22,500 nucleotides of DNA from Diphasiastrum complanatum (taxonomy: Eukaryota; Streptophyta; Lycopodiopsida; Lycopodiales; Lycopodiaceae), in NCBI GenBank assembly GCA_029204225.1, contig CM055111.1, forward strand, positions 2,890,029 to 2,912,528, written 5' to 3'. The translations under genes and the position numbers were made by a program. The notes beneath the pieces are model-generated. The model worked only from the letters and a program-made list of their open reading frames with translations. It was not told the DNA's origin and made no database searches. Below, in pieces: positions 1 through 9,690 of the stretch (the first letter of the stretch is position 1; every line of letters begins with the position of its first letter).

Positions 1-1
1 A

Positions 2-228
2 GAAGGATTCTTGGCTGGCTATGATATACATTCTGCATATTACAGAGTATACATGCCTCAAACCAATGAAGTGAAGACTGTCAGAGATGTCAGATTTGAC
101 GAGACAAGAACAATGGTTGAGAAAAATCCCATCAACTACAAAGTTTTTGGCCGACAGTACTATGACCTACCCACACATTGCATCGATCTTCTCATTCACG
201 ACATGGTCACACTTCTATGGTTCGTGAG
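2..228 (+). pseudogene. Copia integrase C-terminal fragment in leader of A
   Basis: The frame reads a GFLAGYD...YRVYMPQT...RDVRFDE pattern, the conserved end of Ty1/copia integrase just before the RT linker (usual form: G-x-F-x-G-Y-x-x-x-S-x-x-Y-R-x-Y ... R-D-V-x-F-D-E). Here it sits upstream of gag rather than downstream of the integrase core, so it is out of place. No catalytic core precedes it within the window. A second copy lies at 6056-6314. The reading frame is open up to a possible splice donor at 229. Most likely it is a fragment captured from another copia lineage; whether it is ever translated is unknown. Confidence 0.65.
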
Positions 229-333
229 GTACAATTTTCTCCACTTTCTAAAGCCTTTTCCACTTTCCACTTATTCTCGACCCCTAACCTCTTTAAGATT
301 TTAACGATTTTTTTGTTAATGTTTTTCTTGCAG
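229..333 (+). other. GT-AG intron-like segment between integrase fragment and gag leader (copy A)
   Basis: The segment opens with GAG|GTACAA and closes with a T-rich run and TTGCAG, with a branch-point-like TTAAC about 30 bases before the end. Its 105-base length and T-richness fit plant introns. The same structure occurs in copy B at 6315-6418 (104 bases). Splicing is inferred from sequence only; it could be chance. Confidence 0.4.
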
Positions 334-475
334 CTCACTTATACCAAGCAAATCAACACATAGAATTTGAGATAGTTTCAAACCTTGGTGATTTTTTTTG
401 AAAGCATTTGTTGTTGTTCAAAGGAGTGCTTTGTGCCTTGAAACAGGTTGAAAAAGAAGATCAAGTCATTGCTAC

Positions 476-1006
476 ATGGCAACCTCAATTGGAATCATGT
501 TGGAAGTCAATGATAGGCTTACCTCAAGTAACTACTCATTGTGGAAAGTGAGGATGGAGTCACTTCTTGAGATGAATGATGTTTTGGTTATTGTTGTAGG
601 TTTGGAGGAGAGACCGACAACACAAGAAGATCAAGTGAGGTATGACAAGAGGGCCAAGAAGGCTCTACACATGATAAAGATGTTACCCAATGAGCTTCTC
701 AATGAAGTTGGTAAGTGCACATCATCTTTGGAAGCTTGGAATTCATTGAAGAAGCTTTATGAATCCAAGTCTACTTCTAGAGTGCTGACTCTAAGAAGGC
801 AAATCTTTTCTTGTTTTCAAAAAATGAAGAAAGTCCAAGTACTTGTTTTGAGGATGAAAGCATTGAATGATGAGTTGGCTTGCATTGATGAAAGCATTAA
901 GGAAGGAGAGCTTCTTCAAGTAATTCTTAATGGCTTGTTGGATGCATGCTAACATTATTCAAAGTATTGCTATTCAAAAGACTTTGCCAAGTTTGATGGA
1001 TCTTCA
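476..1006 (+). pseudogene. Copia gag (UBN2/DUF4219 type), truncated, copy A
   Basis: Translation from the ATG at 476 gives the copia gag start (…SSNYSLWKVRMESLL…) and the KKALHMIK / EAWNSLKKLYES / RVLTLRRQIF blocks typical of the plant gag-polypeptide family that coats the element RNA. Relative to B there are compensating indels near 680 and 825-850 that alter short stretches but keep frame. A 2-base loss near 943 then brings a stop at 950-952. The homologous sequence runs on to 1006, where D interrupts it before the zinc knuckle. The product would be a partial capsid-like protein without the CCHC finger. Confidence 0.8.
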
Positions 1007-1740
1007 TGTTGAATTTCACACGTGTGGACTGTCCACTACATGTACTTGTGATCTCCTAAGGTGTGTAGATGCAACCAAGATCAAGACTAGATTGAGATTC
1101 AAGATCAATCTTGAATCCTATGGCAAAACACACTACTACATGCATTCAATCACTTCCAACTCTCACTCACACGTGTGGAAGTATTCAAAAAATAATCTAA
1201 GTAAAACAAGCTGCTCTCCTCGGGTAGAGAGAGAAAATGCATCATGAGCTCTCGGGTAGAGAGAGAAAGCTAGAAATCCAATAACTCACAAAATCCATGA
1301 AATCACCAAATCATTGACTTCAAAATGAGGAGTACAATGATACTAGTAGGTCCACGAGCTACCACTATGCTTAACTATGATTGGAGCATATTTGGTCACC
1401 TCTTGATCCTATTGGATCCATTGATCTATGCACCTCTTAATTCTATTGGACTATATTCAAGCACACCTCAATTTCCTCTTGGACCTCACAAGGTTCCACC
1501 TCTAAGGTCCTATTGGCCTCTTGGAAGTCATTAAACAAAAACTTTACACTTGTCTACACTCTAATTAGAAGTGTTTAGCCTCTTACTCATTTTGGGCTCA
1601 ATAGTGGGCATTACAGTTGAAATGCATAATTTGCCATCTAAGCCAAATTTATTCCTATCAACATCCTACACCTAGATGCTTGATGTAGAAAACATAAGAC
1701 CCCTATATCTAACATAGATAATCTTTTTCAATTCTTCAAA
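1007..1740 (-). repeat. 3' LTR of element D (about 734 bp)
   Basis: The outer boundary is precise: homology of A to B ends at 1006 and TG begins at 1007, the complement of an LTR ending in CA. The inner boundary is set by the purine tract AGGAGGAAG on the minus strand followed by TTTGAAGAATTG. The latter matches the E LTR start TGTGAAGAATTG, so the terminal TG has mutated. On the minus strand there are three CCAAT motifs (complement ATTGG at 1411, 1445 and 1512) that could be U3 promoter elements, and a palindromic CACACGTGTG with a G-box core near the outer end (from 1017). An 18-base direct repeat lies at 1219 and 1251. Confidence 0.75.
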
Positions 1741-1750
1741 CTTCCTCCTA
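1741..1750 (-). other. Polypurine tract of element D
   Basis: AGGAGGAAG on the minus strand lies immediately before the 3' LTR, the expected position for plus-strand priming. Element E has the equivalent GAGGAGGAG. Confidence 0.65.
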
Positions 1751-1759
1751 AAAAATTAT

Positions 1760-2226
1760 CTATGAAGATTTGAGCATTGATCTTGATATAACTCCAAGAT
1801 TAGATCTATGCTTGATGAAAGCACTTTTGCTCAAAGGCTTGGTGAGTAGATCGGCAATACAAGAGGACGAGTTGACATGCTCCAAATAGATCTTCTCCTC
1901 CAATAAGCTTTTCTCTCACAAAATGGTGTGCCACTTCTATGTGCTTGCTTCTTGCATGAAATATGGGATTATTGGCAAGAGCTTTGGCCGAGATGTTATC
2001 ACACTTTGATCATTGGTAGATCATCCTCCTTGACGCACTTTAGTTCCATTAATAAACTCTTGATCCAAAGCACTTCTTTGGTAGTTGTAATGAGTGCTTT
2101 GTACTCGGCCTCACATGAAGAGAGAGATATAGTATCTTGCTTTTTGGAAAGCCAAGATATTAGATTGCCTCCAAGAAAGATAGTGTATGCAACTAATAGA
2201 CTTTCGATCCATCTTGTCACTTGCAA
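1760..2226 (-). pseudogene. Copia RNase H, element D
   Basis: The minus-strand frame 2226-1999 contains WLSKKQ...SLSSCEAEYKAL, the diagnostic copia RNase H block; the E of CEAEY is a metal-binding residue. After a frameshift near 2000 the next frame gives CDNISAKALANNP...HARSKHIEV..HHFVREK, the C-terminal part of the domain with its catalytic Asp and conserved HIE/HH. Another shift near 1860 breaks the final portion, which otherwise reads towards the usual ADLLTKPL end. The role would be to degrade the RNA strand of the RNA:DNA hybrid. As it stands it is a pseudogene. Confidence 0.85.
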
Positions 2227-2389
2227 AAGTCCGAATCCGAGTAGCCAATAATGGATAGATCTTCACTTTTATAGAGGTAGACCATAATCACAAGATGAAG
2301 ATACATATCTTAGAATCCTCTTGGCCATCTTCCAATGATGATCTTAGATCTTGCATAAATTGACTCAATTTGTGCACACAAAAACTAAG

Positions 2390-3504
2390 ATTGGGCCTAG
2401 TAATGGTAAGCCAAATCAAGGAGCCTACAAGACTCCTAAAAAGTGTGATGTCCTCAAAGGATCTTTCATCACCTTTATTAGGATCTTTTTACAATTTGCT
2501 CCATTGGAGTATCTATGCTCTTAGAATTTTCCATATGGAATTTTTTCAACATAGAGTGAGCATATCTAGATTGGCATATAAAGACATGATTTTCATAAAA
2601 ATCAATTTCTAGGCCTAGGATGTAATGTATCTCTCCTAGATCTTGCATCTTAAACTCACATCCAAGTGCTAGCTTGGTTTCATCAACTAGCTTGATACAA
2701 CTTCCACAAAGAATAATGTCATCAACATAAATTAGAAGAATGACAATATTGCTATCAACAAACTTTAGATACATGGAAGGATCATAGTCACTAAGAGTAA
2801 ATCCTAGTGAGATAAGAAAAGAGTTAAGTCTTGAATACCATGATCTTGGTGCTTGCTTGAGTCCATAAAGACTTTGAAGAGCAAGCACACTTTGAACTCA
2901 TCCTTGATGAATGCTTGAGGTTGTTCCATATAGATCTCCTCCTCAAGATAACCATTTAGAAAAGCATTGGATACATCTAATTGGAACACCTTCCACTTGA
3001 AAAAACAAGCAAGATAAATAAGAATTCTTATTGGTCACCATCTTTGCAACGGGTTGCAAAGGTCTCCTCATAATCAAGACCATGGATTTGAGCAAATCCT
3101 TTGGCACATAATCTTGCTTTATGCTTGTTGATGGTGCCATCATGATTGAACTTGATCCGAAATACCCACTTGCAACCAATCACATGCTTGTTGGATGGAG
3201 GATCCACAAGCTCCCAAGTATTGTTGGTGATCAATGCATCATACTCTTGCTTCATGGCATCATACCACTCCTTGGTATTGAGTGCCTCTTGTACATTCTT
3301 TGGCTCTTCATGAGAGACATAAAAAACATAATTAGTGGAATCAAGATCCACTTGTTTGCCTTTGTCAACATATGAGAGCCTCTTAGGCTCGGATCTATCT
3401 CTCATGGATCTTCTTGGTGAAAAAATCCGAGGAGAGTCTTCTTCAAATCTCGACCCCATCACATCATGATTGTCTTCAAAATCAATAATCGATGATGCAT
3501 CCAT
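2390..3504 (-). pseudogene. Copia reverse transcriptase with upstream linker, element D
   Basis: The frame 3504-3028 holds the integrase-RT linker, then the RT entry NTWELVDPP, CKWVFRIKFN and KARLCAKGFAQ, followed by YEETFA. After shifts near 3030 and 2960 the frames continue with LDVSNAFLNGYLEEEIYMEQP (with the first catalytic Asp), then SLYGLKQAPRSW. The polymerase motif YVDD is encoded at 2718-2729 in LIYVDDIILCG. The last block ends near IDTPME, about 2495. All key RT blocks are recognisable, but at least two frameshifts separate them. Confidence 0.88.
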
Positions 3505-4485
3505 AGATTTCTTGATCTCGGCCTTTTCAACTGATGAGTGTTGATCTTCATGAAGACAACATCTCTACTTTCAATAACTTGAGAAGGTAGAGAGTATAAA
3601 GACTCTATAGGCCCTTCTTGGTGGAATGAGTATCCAACCATGATCCCTTTGCATGCACTAGGATCTTCCTTCTTCCTTGTTTCCAAGGGAATATGGACAA
3701 AGCATAAGCATCCAAAAACTCTAAGGTGATCAACCTTAGGCTTCTTCAAAAATAAGATTTCATATGGTGACTTTCCTCCAAGAGCTATATGTGGGAGGCC
3801 TAATTGCAAAGATAATTTGCACAATTAATGGCTTCTCCCCAAAAATCTTTGGGCAAAGATGCCTCAATTCTCATAGATTTTGCACATTCACATAGAGATC
3901 TATTCTTTCTCTCGGCCACTCCATTTTGAGATGGAGAGTAGGCACAAGAAAACTCTCTTTTAATGCCTTCAAGCTCACAAAAATCTTGAAATTTATTGGA
4001 GATATATTCACCACCTCCATCACTTCTAAGAGCTTTAATCTTGAATGAGAATTGCTTCTCTACATAAGCTTTGAAAATAAGGAAATGATCAAACACCATA
4101 GATTTTGAAGCAAGAAGATATATCCAAGTGAATCTTGTGTAATCATCAATGAAAGTAACAAAACAAGTGGCTCCTCCCTTGCTTGTAGTTGATGAGAAAT
4201 GCACATCCGAGTGGATTAACTCCAAAGGATGCTTGCTTTTGATAGAATTGTAAATGGCTTTTTGTGAGATTTAGCAATAGCACAAGCCTCACAAGGCTTG
4301 ATCTTCTTGGAGAATGACTTTGGCAAGCCAACAACTTTGGATTCTTTGATCATAGAGAGCATGGATTTGTAGTTGGGATGTCCCAACCTCCTATGCCATA
4401 ATTCCTCCATAGAAAGCTTGTTCACAAGAGCAACATTACAAGCATTCACATACTCATTTGGATCTAGTTTATAGATGCCAACCAA
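3459..4485 (-). pseudogene. Copia pre-integrase zinc finger and integrase, element D
   Basis: The frame 4485-4216 has ELWHRRLGHPNYKSM and CEACAIAKSHKKPF, the HHCC zinc-binding N-terminus. The frame 4225-3800 has HSDVH, FIDDYTRFTWIY, RSDGGGEY and NGVAERKNR. These supply the two catalytic Asp and the Glu, with 35 residues between the second D and E. After a shift near 3815 the tail reads KSPYEILF, LRVFGCLCFVHIP, KGIMVGYS and SRDVVF. The domain is complete in content but split over three frames, so it cannot be active. Confidence 0.88.
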
Positions 4486-4499
4486 ATCTAGATCCTAAT

Positions 4500-5620
4500 G
4501 CAAGTATCTCATCATTCTTCTTGATAGTGCAAGTATCAACATTGAATTTTACATCAAGGGCCATTATCATGCAATTGGCCAACACTAATAAGATTCTTGG
4601 TAAGCTTAGGTACATAAAGAACTCTAGAGAGAGAAAGAACTTTAGAGGATGCAAGCTTCAAGGGAATGATCCCTATGCCTTCAATAGGACATTCAAAATC
4701 ATTTGCAGTGTATATTGATTTCTTCACTCCATCATAAGGTGCAATAGAAGAGAAAGAGTCCTTGGAGCTACACATATGTGAAGAGGCTCCACTATCAATA
4801 TACCATAGGCCGTCCTTCTTGAAAGGAGTAGATGAGAAACTAGAGACTATAAGAGATCCCTCTCCATCACTTGCAATAGTGTCTTCCTTCTCATTGGTAA
4901 TATTGGCTTGCTTGATTTGATTCTTCTTTTTGAAGCAATTGGTGGCATAATGACCTTTCTTGCCACAATAAAAGCACTTGATCTTCTTCTTTTTCTTGAG
5001 TTTGGATGATGAAGCATTAGAGGAATCATCTTCCTCCTCATCTTTGTCTTTGGATTTGACTTTGTCCTTGCTTGAGGATTGTTGATGTTGGTTCTTGCTC
5101 CTCTCTTTGTGCTTATCCTTGGCAAAGGGAGCTTTGCCATCATTATGAGTGAGAGAAAGCTTGTCCATCCTCAAGAGCTTGTACTCTTGTCTTGATTCTT
5201 CTGAAATTAGCACACTTTGGAGAGCCTCCAAACTTGGTAGCTCCTCCTTAATGGCATAGGATTGGACAAGGTTATCAAATTCACTTCTCAAGCCATTGAG
5301 AATGACTTGAACTAGCTCATTTTGATTGATGGAATCACGAATGCAAGCAAGCTCTCTATGAATATCTTTTACTCTCAAAACATAACTAGATCCACTCTCA
5401 TCACTCTTTTGGCTACTTTGAGAGATTTGATTCCTAAGAGTGAGAAGCCTAGAGGTATTCTTAGCCTCATAGATAGTCTTGAGACAATCCCAAGCTTCTT
5501 TGGCTGTTGTGCAAGTACCTATCTCCCTCAATATCTCATTAGAGACATTCATCGTTAATGTAGTGGAGAGCCATCCTAGCTCTCTTTTTGTATTCTTGAA
5601 CCTCTCTTTCTAATCAAAGG
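4500..5620 (-). pseudogene. Copia gag, CCHC knuckle and aspartic protease, element D
   Basis: The long open stretch 5552-4554 begins at MNVSNEILREIG, which is mid-gag. A one-base disturbance near 5565 separates it from the upstream gag residues (KNTKR..ALHYI), readable to about 5620. The CCHC knuckle CFYCGKKGHYATNC is encoded at 4935-4976, preceded by a very lysine- and acid-rich linker. The protease active site DSGASSHM is at 4773-4796. The protease end (LYVPKLTKNLISVGQL) is followed by a frameshift near 4565. The gag N-terminus and start codon are missing, consistent with truncation of the element. Confidence 0.88.
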
Positions 5621-5625
5621 TCTTT

Positions 5626-5676
5626 CAAGTTGTTTGGATCTTAAGGATCTAAAAAATTTCACATGCTATCAGAAGG
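5626..5676 (+). other. LTR tail and degenerate initiator-Met primer binding site of B
   Basis: TTTCACA followed by TGCTATCAGAAGG (5664-5676) resembles the E junction TTTCACA|TGGTATCAGAGCC at 17560-17579. That is the standard copia primer site complementary to initiator tRNA-Met. Three mismatches suggest decay. Only about 40 bases of LTR seem to remain before D gag homology begins. Confidence 0.55.
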
Positions 5677-6055
5677 ATTGTGTTTCAGGTTATGAAGGAG
5701 GAAATCATATCTATCAATGATTTGGTGAAGATATCAAGTCTAGAACATGCTAGAGAGGATTCTACACCAAAATCGAGTTTTTTGCTTTTGTAGATTGGAT
5801 CTTTTGTAGATCAAAACCCTATATGGGTCTATAAACTTGATCAATTCAATTTTTGATTTCACATACTGGATTTGGCCCAATTTTTGGATCATTGGATCAG
5901 CCTTAGTGGTGGCTAATAGATTGCATATCAAATTTTCAGCATTTGCATGTAAGATTTGGAATAGTCAATTTTTTTGTGATTTTGTCAAAACTCTAATTTT
6001 GATTGGATCTCTAGATAGTGAGGTTGCTGGACTTCATTTGAGTGTGTTTCAATCT
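5677..6055 (+). other. Leader of copia B, no coding signal
   Basis: An AT-rich stretch with several GGATC/TAGATC repeats, in the position of the copia 5' untranslated leader. I see no credible coding region in it; the short open frames across it have no recognisable motif. Confidence 0.5.
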
Positions 6056-6314
6056 TAGGAAGAAGAAGTTGGACGAAAAGGTGGAAGAAGGATTCTTGGC
6101 TGGCTATGATATACATTCTGCATATTACAGAGTATACATGCCTCAAACCAATGAAGTGAAGACTGTCAGAGATGTCAGATTTGACGAGACAAGAACAATG
6201 GTTGAGAAAAATCCCATCAACTACAAAGTTTTTGGCCGACAGTACTATGACCTACCCACACATTGCATCGATCTTCTCATTCACGACATGGTCACACTTC
6301 TATGGGTTCGTGAG
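6056..6314 (+). pseudogene. Copia integrase C-terminal fragment in leader of B
   Basis: The open frame reads RKKKLDEKVEEGFLAGYD, then YRVYMPQT and RDVRFDE, matching the copia integrase tail (KLD-K...G-F-x-G-Y...RDV-F-DE). It is essentially the same as 2-228. The fragment begins sharply around 6056 with no integrase core upstream and lies in front of gag, so it is a displaced piece. Its sequence differs from the corresponding region of C and D, which suggests a separate copia lineage. An open frame through about 85 codons is retained. Confidence 0.65.
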
Positions 6315-6418
6315 GTACAATTTTCTCCACTTTCTAAAGCCTTTTCCACTTTCCACTTATTCTCGACCCCTAACCTCTTTAAGATTTTAACGATTTTTTG
6401 TTAATGTTTTTCTTGCAG
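6315..6418 (+). other. GT-AG intron-like segment (copy B)
   Basis: Same structure as 229-333: donor GAG|GTACAA, T-rich 3' end TTTTTCTTGCAG. If removed, the integrase fragment frame would join a short tail ending at a TAG 27 bases further on. Inference only. Confidence 0.4.
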
Positions 6419-6560
6419 CTCACTTATACCAAGCAAATCAACACATAGAATTTGAGATAGTTTCAAATCTTGGTGATTTCTTTTGAAAGCATTTGTTGTT
6501 GTTCAAAGGAGTGCTTTGTGCATTGGAACAGGTTGAAAAAGAAGATCAAGTCATTGCCAC

Positions 6561-7135
6561 ATGGCAACGTCAATTGGAATCATGTTGGAAGTCAATGATA
6601 GGCTTATTGAATCACGTTGAAATCAAGTAACTACTCATTGTGGAAAGTGAGGATGGAGTCACTTCTTGAGATGGATGATGTTTTGGTTATTGTTGTAGGT
6701 TTGGAGGAGAGACCGGCAACACAACAAGATCAAGTGAGGTATGACAAGAGGTCCAAGAAGGCTCTACACATGATAAAGATGAATGTTACCAATGAGCTTC
6801 TCAACGAAGTTGGTAAGTGCACATCATCTTTGGAAGCTTGGAATTCATTGAAGAAGCTTTATGAATCCAAGTCTACTTCTAGAGTGTTGACTCTAAGAAG
6901 GCAAATCTTTTCTTGTTTTCAAAAGAATGAAGAAAGTCCAAGTACTTTTGTTTTGAGGATGAAAGCATTGAATGATGAGTTGGCTTGCATTGATGAAAGC
7001 ATTAAGGAAGGAGAGCTTCTTCAAGTATTCTTAATGGCTTGTTGGATGTTCATGCTAACATTATTCAAAGTATTGCTATTCAAAAGACTTTGCCAAGTTT
7101 GATGGATCTTCAAGAGATCTTGATCAATGAGGAAT
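6561..7135 (+). pseudogene. Copia gag, copy B
   Basis: The gag ATG is at 6561, matching 476 in A. A 14-base insertion relative to A (near 6607) causes a TGA at 6618-6620, so only 19 codons are read before the stop. Downstream the frame 6617-7102 holds SSNYSLWKVRMESLL, KKALHMIKMNVTNELL and EAWNSLKKLYES. It has the FVLRMK/ELACIDESI blocks of gag before a one-base loss near 7025 shifts it again. The next frame (from about 7030) continues with NIIQSIAIQKTLPSLMDLQEILINEE and runs on into the zinc knuckle and protease. The gene is therefore inactive. Confidence 0.85.
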
Positions 7136-7848
7136 ATAGGCTTCAAGCAAGAGGTGGATCTACATCGACACTTCAAGAGGATGCTATGTTCACAAAGGGC
7201 AAATTCAAGGGCAAAACCAAAAGTAAGTGGTCTAAAGGGCAAGATCAAGTGGCAAAAAAAAAGGATAGATCAAAGCTCAAGTGCTTCTATTGTGGCATCA
7301 AAGGACACTTTGCAAGTGATTGTTACAAGAAGAAGAGAGATCACGGGGTTAGGCAGGGTAATGTTACTCTTGATGAGGATGGTTTGGATGTTCAAGATGC
7401 AAATGATGATACTTTTGAAATGTCTTCATGTATGCTTGCTAATGATGGAGACCTAGATCCTTGGTGGATTGATAGTGGAGCAAGTTCACACATGACCTTT
7501 CACAAAGAGTACTTCACTTCTTTGTTGGCATATGGAGATGACAAGAGGGTAATCTACACGGCCAATGATGGTGAGTGTGCAATCAAAGGGATTGGCACAA
7601 TTCCTATTTCTCTCTCTACAAATAAGAATGTTCATTTGGAGGATGTCTTGTTTATTCCATCTATTACCAAGAATTTGCTTAGTGTGAGTCAAATTCTAAG
7701 TAAAGGCCTCAAGGTGGAGTTTGATGGAGATGCTTGTTTGATCAAAAGGAAGTATGTCTTGGTTGGAAAAGTAAAAGGCAAGGGAAATTGTTTCAAACTC
7801 GATGTTTGTGTTATTTCTAACCAAGTTGGATGTGTTGCAAGGGACATA
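7136..7848 (+). pseudogene. Copia CCHC knuckle and aspartic protease, copy B
   Basis: This continues gag in one open frame (whole open stretch 7039-7887). The CCHC knuckle CFYCGIKGHFASDC, at 7282-7323, binds element RNA. The protease active-site DSGASSHM starts at 7471, followed by VIYTANDGEC, IKGIGTIPI and VLFIPSITKNLLSV. All are standard for copia protease, which releases the capsid and pol products. The frame is lost at about 7843 because 25 bases present in C are absent, removing the LWH-type start of the pre-integrase finger. Confidence 0.88.
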
Positions 7849-8232
7849 AAAGGATGGGACACCTCAACTTCAAGTCATTGGAGGTAATGGCAAGGAGGAA
7901 GGTTGTGATTGGTCTTCCAAGTTTCTTAAGTAATGACAAGCATGTTTGTGAGTCTTGTGCTTTGTCTAAGTCACATAGACTACCTTATACTAGATCTATT
8001 TCTAGATCTACAAAGCCTTTTCAACTTGTACATTCGGATATTCATGGATTTACTACAATTAGCAATAGTGGAGCTAAGATGTATGTAACATTCATTGATG
8101 ATTTTAGTAGATTTTGTTGGATCTATCTAGTAAAGAGCAAGGATGAAGTGTATGATGTCTTTGTCAAGTTCAAGAATGCAAGGGAGAACCAATTCTCCAC
8201 AAAGATCAAGTGCTTGAGTGGTGACAATGGTG
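7845..8232 (+). pseudogene. Copia pre-integrase and integrase N-terminal half, copy B
   Basis: The frame gives RMGHLNFKSLEVM and CESCALSKSHRLPYTRS (zinc finger), then LVHSDIHGF with the first catalytic Asp, FIDDFSRFCWIYLVKSKDEV, and the LSGDNGG block with the second Asp. The element is cut at 8232, before the catalytic Glu. The frame is open here but lacks both the upstream linkage and the downstream half. Confidence 0.85.
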
Positions 8233-8300
8233 GTTTTCCTAATGAACCATTAGATTGAAGTTCAATTAGTTTGAAGGGCTAGGATGCCATTGTAAATAGG

Positions 8301-8385
8301 CCAATGAGAGCCAAGGTGGCCCTCCCTCCTCAACTATATAAGGAGGCCATTTTCCATTGTACACATCTTCATTTTTCTCAATAAA
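8301..8385 (+). promoter_or_regulatory. LTR promoter and polyadenylation signal of X
   Basis: CCAAT (8301-8305) lies 30 bases before TATATAA (8335-8341), and AATAAA (8380-8385) follows 39 bases after the TATA box. By the usual spacing, transcription would start near 8365, so R would be very short and would run into the (CT)n tract. The same trio recurs at 12140-12233 and, inverted, at 14292-14342 in X'. Confidence 0.6.
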
Positions 8386-8392
8386 GCTCTCT

Positions 8393-8496
<104 letters not shown>

Positions 8497-8568
8497 TGGT
8501 GCATATCTACGGGTAGGCATTTGAGCCCCCATAGCCCCAACCATCCTTGATGAACTCTCTTCTCCCTT

Positions 8569-8761
<193 letters not shown>

Positions 8762-8863
8762 TATCTCTCTACCTCTCTCTATCTCCCTTCTCTCTCTCTT
8801 GCTATGTAGGTATGCACGGGCGACTCCAAGTGAACGGACCCCTATACTACAACCGACTACAAT

Positions 8864-8883
8864 TGGCGCCGTTGCTAGGGAGC
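8864..8883 (+). other. Primer binding site of X (tRNA-Asp type)
   Basis: TGGCGCCGTTGC begins two bases after the LTR end and is complementary to the CCA end of plant tRNA-Asp(GUC) as remembered. The match weakens after 12 bases (TAGGGAGC where CGGGGATC would be expected). This site argues for Ty3/gypsy affinity rather than copia. Confidence 0.7.
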
Positions 8884-9647
8884 GCCAACGTTGCTCACTG
8901 CATAGCTGCTTTTACTTCTCCACTCTTTTTTGCTTCCTCCCCCTCACCTCCTCTTTTTCTTGTTCTCTTGAGTCTCCAATCCCATTACAAAAAATAAATA
9001 AAAAATTAAAAAAATACCCAAGCCCACAAGGGATTAGCTTTGTTTTTTTTTAGCAGTAAGCTATGTATTGTATTGTTAATTTTAATTAAGATTTTTGTAA
9101 TTTATTATTTTTTGCTATACATCAACCGGTTTAAAATAAAAAATAAAAAATAAAAAAACACACAAGTCTCTCTCTTCCCTTCCCCTTCACCTCCCCCTTC
9201 TCGCTCCTTGCTCCTCTGATCGCTCACTTCCTTGCTGCTCTCACTGGCTACTCACCTCTCTGCTCGCCTCCGTGCTCTCTGCACCTCCCTCGCTTCTCCC
9301 TGCTCTCTCCTCCCTCCTTCACCTCCCTGCTCGCACCACCTCGCTTCACCTCCCTACTCTTCTGCTCCGTCTCTGCTCCTCGACTGCCTTCTTCGCTCCC
9401 GTCCCTTTCCCTCTGTTCGCTGCTCCGCTCCCTCCTCTTTTCCCTCACTGTCGCACTCCAAGAACCCGCATCCCAAACTGTACCATTCCTTCTCTTCTCC
9501 TCACCTTTAGTTATTTTCTCCCTTCTCTTTTTACGTTATCTTTGAGGTCTTTTTCTGAGTTGTGTTTTTCATTTCATTTGCTATGTTTTTTAAACCTTAC
9601 TTTTGACAATCTACTTACCCTCGCTATTTTTTTTTACCCGTAGTCTC

Positions 9648-9678
<31 letters not shown>

Positions 9679-9690
9679 CAAATAGCAAAC
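8884..9690 (+). other. Noncoding leader of X with pyrimidine-rich block and A tract
   Basis: No credible gene. 8990-9160 is A/T-rich with repeated AAAATAAA. About 9163-9500 is strongly C/T-rich (TCCCTGCTC, CACCTCC motifs) and corresponds in inverted form to 21424 onward. 9655-9678 is a run of A. The open frames here are biased Ser/Leu/Pro translations without domains. Confidence 0.7.

Larger units (their letters stand above)
1..1006 (+). mobile_element. Copia element A, leader and gag fragment (3' truncated)
   Basis: This stretch is nearly identical to 6086-7111 (copy B). It carries, in order, a copia integrase-tail fragment, an intron-like segment, a short leader and the N-terminal two thirds of gag. 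The match to B stops after base 1006, exactly where the LTR of minus-strand element D begins, so A was the target of that insertion. The left end lies outside the window. No LTR or primer site of A is visible. A and B differ by small indels only, so they are recent relatives or products of a duplication. Confidence 0.85.
1007..5625 (-). mobile_element. Decayed Ty1/copia element D, minus strand, 5' truncated
   Basis: Read on the minus strand, the order is gag, CCHC knuckle, aspartic protease, pre-integrase zinc finger, integrase, RT, RNase H, polypurine tract, 3' LTR. This is the canonical Ty1/copia order. At least six frameshifts break the polyprotein. The 3' LTR end (TGTTGAATTT on the plus strand at 1007) abuts A gag exactly. 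The other end stops inside gag near 5625 without a 5' LTR or primer site, where the LTR tail of B begins. The likely target duplication is CTTCA (1002-1006); its partner has been lost with the 5' end. Confidence 0.85.
5626..8232 (+). mobile_element. Copia element B (5' part: leader, gag, protease, start of integrase)
   Basis: B starts with what looks like the tail of an LTR and a degenerate primer site at 5664, then a leader of about 390 bases, the captured integrase-tail fragment, the intron-like segment, gag, CCHC knuckle, protease, pre-integrase finger and the beginning of the integrase core. It ends abruptly after GACAATGGTGG at 8232, where X begins. C at 12709-13790 is a diverged copy of the same family and shows what should follow. 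B has several frameshifts and one 25-base deletion. Confidence 0.82.

Noticed and set aside
1007-1740. Small plus-strand open frames (such as 1325-1534) as host genes
   Set aside because: They lie inside the LTR of D and show no protein motif.
2370-3375. Plus-strand frames opposite the D pol region
   Set aside because: They are antisense shadows of RT and integrase; the minus-strand frames carry all recognised motifs.
9232-9643. Ser/Pro/Leu-rich plus-strand frames in the X leader
   Set aside because: Same compositional cause; overlapping frames, no motif, and not preserved in X'.
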